Assembly: GCA_036802685.1 (NCBI GenBank) | Contig: DAIRVS010000005.1 | Coordinates: forward strand, 7,881 to 71,880 | Reading direction: 5' to 3' | DNA length: 64,000 nucleotides | Source: HGW-17 sp938004375 | GTDB taxonomy: Bacteria; Myxococcota_A; Polyangia; HGW-17 | In this document: positions 61,490 through 64,000 of the stretch, in pieces | How positions within the stretch are numbered: the stretch's first letter is position 1 | How the letters are laid out: the number at the start of each line of letters is the position of its first letter | Made by a program: the position numbers and the translations under genes | The notes under the pieces: model-generated | What the model was told of the DNA's origin: nothing | Seen by the model: the letters and a program-made list of their open reading frames with translations, nothing else | Database searches by the model: none

Positions 61490-62767
61490 TTACAGATCGT
61501 CGATAGCCATGCACAGATAACTCGAGTAGGCGTAGTCGCAGTTCTGATCGTTCCAGGAGGAGACGTCCCCGAACCCGTTGTAGTTGAACCGGAGCCAGCA
61601 GGTGGCGTCGTAGTCGCCGCTGGGCTCGTCGTCCGTGCCCTCCGTGGCCCAGAACGCACCGTCGGTCGCGAGCGAGGTGAAGCCGCAGTCCGGCCGGCTG
61701 ATGGTTTCTTCACCGCCCCCGCCGATCATCTTTTTTTCGCAGCACACCTTGTAGACCGAGCCGCACCAGTTGCTCGAGCCGATGGTGGTGACCCCGTCGC
61801 GGGGGTTGTAGATGCCCAGCGGCCCCAGGAAATCGCCGGCCGTGACCGCGCCGAGGCCCAGGGCGACGTCCCGGCCCAGGGCGTACAGGGCGGCGGTGCG
61901 GGGGGTGAACAGGGACAGGCCTGCGGCCTTGCAGGAGTCGTCGTCGGTGGTCCGTCGCGTCGCGAGGCCGCCCTGGACGTAGGCGAAGGTGTAGGCAGTC
62001 CCGTTCTCGATGTGGCAGTACACCGGTACCGAGGCCAGGGCTGTGGTGATTGTATAGGCGCCGGAGACGGTGCCGGGGACCCGGGCGAGCAGGTCCTTGC
62101 AGGAGGTGACCGCGCCGCAGAAGCCGCCGTCGCAGAAGCCCGAGCGGCAGTCGGCGTGCTGGAGGCAGCCCAGCCCGTCGGCGCAGGGATCGCAGGTGAA
62201 CCCGCCGCAGTCCACGTCCGTCTCGTACGCGTTGTGGGTCGAGTCCTCGCAGGTGGGGATCTGGCAGATCAGCCCGCTGCAGACTCGGCTGGCGCAGTCC
62301 GAGCGCACCAGACAGTGCTGTCCGTTGGCGCAGGAGGGGCAGTCGCCGCCGCCGCAGTTGAGGTCGGTCTCGTCGCCGTTGGTCCAGGCGTCGTCGCAGG
62401 TGGGCGCGCCGCAGATCCCGTCGGGGCGGCAGTAGGCGACCGCGCAGTCGGCGCCCTCCAGGCAATGGAGACCGTCGGCGCAGGGGGGGCAGGCGCCGCC
62501 GCAGTCCTGGTCCGTCTCGTCCTGGTTGGTGACGCCGTCGGCGCAGGATGGTTCGATTACATTGTTCGTATTGTTGATGTTATTGACGTTATTGACGTTG
62601 TTGACGTTGTTGATGTTGTTGAGATTGTTGAGATTGTTCAGGTTGTTCGCGTTGTTGACGTTTCCGGCCGGCTCCGGGAGCCCGGCGGCGTCGAACGCGC
62701 AGCCTCCGGACACGAGGACCGACATGACCAAAACCGTAGCCAGGATCAGGAAGAGGGGAGTCTTCAT
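61490..62767 (-). CDS. Lipoprotein with Asn-rich linker and Cys-rich ETDxDCGG repeats
   Basis: 425 aa from ATG 62767 with GAGGT upstream. Lipobox SGGC (about residue 22), then an unusual run of about 15 NN pairs (NVNNANNLNNLNNLNNINN, about 34-68), then three repeats of the kind DETDLNCGGGDCPSCANGQH, and a C-terminal domain (about 215-425) that looks like a C-type-lectin or fibrinogen-like surface domain (CKDLLARVPGTVSGAYTI, FWATEGTDDEPSG, CWLRFNYNGFGDV). Common architecture among Myxococcota surface lipoproteins; ligand unknown. Confidence 0.82.
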   Translation of the reverse strand: MKTPLFLILATVLVMSVLVSGGCAFDAAGLPEPAGNVNNANNLNNLNNLNNINNVNNVNNVNNINNTNNVIEPSCADGVTNQDETDQDCGGACPPCADGLHCLEGADCAVAYCRPDGICGAPTCDDAWTNGDETDLNCGGGDCPSCANGQHCLVRSDCASRVCSGLICQIPTCEDSTHNAYETDVDCGGFTCDPCADGLGCLQHADCRSGFCDGGFCGAVTSCKDLLARVPGTVSGAYTITTALASVPVYCHIENGTAYTFAYVQGGLATRRTTDDDSCKAAGLSLFTPRTAALYALGRDVALGLGAVTAGDFLGPLGIYNPRDGVTTIGSSNWCGSVYKVCCEKKMIGGGGEETISRPDCGFTSLATDGAFWATEGTDDEPSGDYDATCWLRFNYNGFGDVSSWNDQNCDYAYSSYLCMAIDDL

Positions 62768-62948
62768 CGGTACCTCATGGTTGTCCGGGCGTCGTCGGTG
62801 CACCGGAACCGGTGGTCGGTCCGACGCGCCGACAGGGAAGTATCCCAGCGCCCCGCCGGGTTGTCAATGCCGTGGAGGGCCAGGGTGCGCACCCGCATTG
62901 CCTCTCGCGCGCGGATCTGTTATACGGCACCTGCGAGAAGGAGGCCCC

Positions 62949-64000
62949 ATGACCCAGCACCGGCCCATCACCGTCATCGATCTCGGGGGACAGTACGCGC
63001 ACCTGATCGCCGCCAAGTTCCGCGGCCTCGGATACCATGCCGTGATCGCCGACCCGGAGGCGCCGCTCGAGGAGCTCGCGAAGTCCAGCGGCATCGTGCT
63101 CTCCGGCAGCCCGTCGCTCTCGGCCTACGACGAGGATGGCTCGGCGGTGCGCCGCATCCTCGATCTGCCGTTGCCGATCCTGGGCTTCTGCTTCGGGCAC
63201 CAGGAGATCGCCAAGCACTACGGCGGCACGGTGGTCCACGGGCAGCCCGAGTACGGCCCGTCCACCCTGACGATCACCCGGGAGTCCCCGATCTTCCGCG
63301 GGGTCCCCGAGAAGAGCGTGGTGTTCATGAGCCACGGCGACACCGTCACCGCGGTGGGGCAGGGCTTCCACGAGCTCGGCACCAGCGCCGCGGGTGACGG
63401 CCCCGTGCACCGGTTTGCCGCCATCGCCGACGAGGAACGCCGCCGCTGGGGCTTCCAGTACCACCCCGAGGTGGACGACAGCGTCTACGGGCACGTCATG
63501 CTCGGCAACTTCGCCGAACTGTGCGGCTGCGAGAAGACCTGGGACGCAGCGCACATGCTCCCGGAAAAACTCGCCTCGATCCGCAGGGACGCCGCCGGGC
63601 GCGACGTGTTCCTGCTGGTCTCCGGCGGGGTGGACTCCTCGGTGGTGGCCGAGTTGCTGCTGCAGGCGCTGCCCCCCGAGCGGGTGCACATGCTCCACGT
63701 GGACACCGGCTTCATGCGCGACGAGGAGAGCGCCGAGGTCCGCCGCCTGTTCGAGGACCGCGTCGGCGCGCGTTTCCACTTCGTGGACGCCTCCGCGCGC
63801 TTCTACTCGGCCCTCGCGGGCGTCATCGCCCCCGAGGAGAAGCGCCGGATCATCGGGGAACTGTTCGTCACCGTGTGCGAGGAGGAGATGTCCCGGCTGA
63901 ACCTGTCCGACGCGCTCCTGGCCGCGGCGCGGATCTACCCGGACCCCATCGAGAGCGGGGGCACGCGGCGCGACCACGTCATCAAGACCCACCACAACCG
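62949..64000 (+). CDS. guaA: GMP synthase (glutamine-hydrolysing), 3' end cut by window
   Basis: 350 codons visible from ATG 62949; the last domain is outside the window. GuaA makes GMP from XMP, glutamine and ATP. The class I glutaminase is present: VIDLGGQYAHLIA, nucleophile Cys81 in GFCFGHQ, and the His-Pro-Glu of FQYHPEVDDS. The ATP pyrophosphatase domain starts with VFLLVSGGVDSSVVAELLL (PP-loop). AAGGAGG lies upstream. It supplies GMP downstream of the purine genes seen at 9669-11926, although far from them. Confidence 0.96.
   Translation, partial: MTQHRPITVIDLGGQYAHLIAAKFRGLGYHAVIADPEAPLEELAKSSGIVLSGSPSLSAYDEDGSAVRRILDLPLPILGFCFGHQEIAKHYGGTVVHGQPEYGPSTLTITRESPIFRGVPEKSVVFMSHGDTVTAVGQGFHELGTSAAGDGPVHRFAAIADEERRRWGFQYHPEVDDSVYGHVMLGNFAELCGCEKTWDAAHMLPEKLASIRRDAAGRDVFLLVSGGVDSSVVAELLLQALPPERVHMLHVDTGFMRDEESAEVRRLFEDRVGARFHFVDASARFYSALAGVIAPEEKRRIIGELFVTVCEEEMSRLNLSDALLAAARIYPDPIESGGTRRDHVIKTHHN

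Overview
The window looks like chromosome from an uncultured or poorly studied member of the Myxococcota / former Deltaproteobacteria. This rests on high GC with strong third-position bias, a Ser/Thr kinase with PEGA domains, several AgmX/PglI C-terminal domain proteins, a GltJ-like zinc-ribbon/GYF protein, an AglRQS-like motor, many lipoproteins with Cys-rich DxDxDG repeats, and an Asn-rich linker typical of this group. One 100-N assembly gap (2047-2146) lies inside a tandem repeat, so the sequence is probably a metagenome-assembled or draft contig. Species cannot be named from the sequence.

Layout: (1) 1-2046, a truncated Tat-exported TldD peptidase and a propeller-like lipoprotein. (2) 2047-9589, all minus strand: a PEGA Ser/Thr kinase, an 82-aa exported protein, an FHA-PglI-like membrane protein and a shorter paralogue without FHA, separated by palindrome-rich repeats. 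(3) 9669-12681, purM and a purN fused to a DUF523 domain, then a lipoprotein. (4) 12709-21782, the type IV pilus alignment/secretin operon pilMNOPQ behind a clear sigma-70-type promoter, preceded by an NtrC-type regulator; PilQ carries an extraordinary coiled-coil insertion of about 680 residues. (5) 21883-24954, a GltJ/AgmX-like protein, a DNA-binding protein built only of recombinase-type helix-turn-helix units, and a 693-bp noncoding stretch. (6) 24955-29744, two coupled surface-protein genes. (7) 29736-35852, a membrane flippase/synthase-like protein, a cyclic-nucleotide-binding protein, a sigma factor translationally coupled to a small sensor-like protein, a PPC-domain protein, a lipoprotein and a ribbon-helix-helix regulator with a well-formed promoter/operator. 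(8) 35893-40743, ftsZ, ftsA, a lipoprotein and a pyrimidine-nucleoside phosphorylase. (9) 40934-53062, plus strand: one coiled-coil and three TPR-type envelope proteins, a second 82-aa exported protein, then one TolQ/ExbB-type and two TolR/ExbD-type motor subunits. (10) 53183-57371, recR, ybaB, dnaX, SRP RNA, two tRNA-Ser genes and miaA. (11) 57473-64000, Cys-rich lipoproteins, a rhomboid protease, a cell-wall amidase and guaA (truncated by the window end).

Functionally the most striking content is envelope machinery: a pilus secretin with an unusual spacer, and the parts of a Glt/Agl-type energised trans-envelope complex (motor AglRQS-like, TPR periplasmic proteins GltC/D/E-like, TonB-like arms GltG/GltJ-like) spread over three loci, one of which includes its own Ser/Thr kinase next to an FHA phosphothreonine-reader. 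Whether this drives gliding, as in Myxococcus xanthus, or another envelope process cannot be decided from sequence alone.
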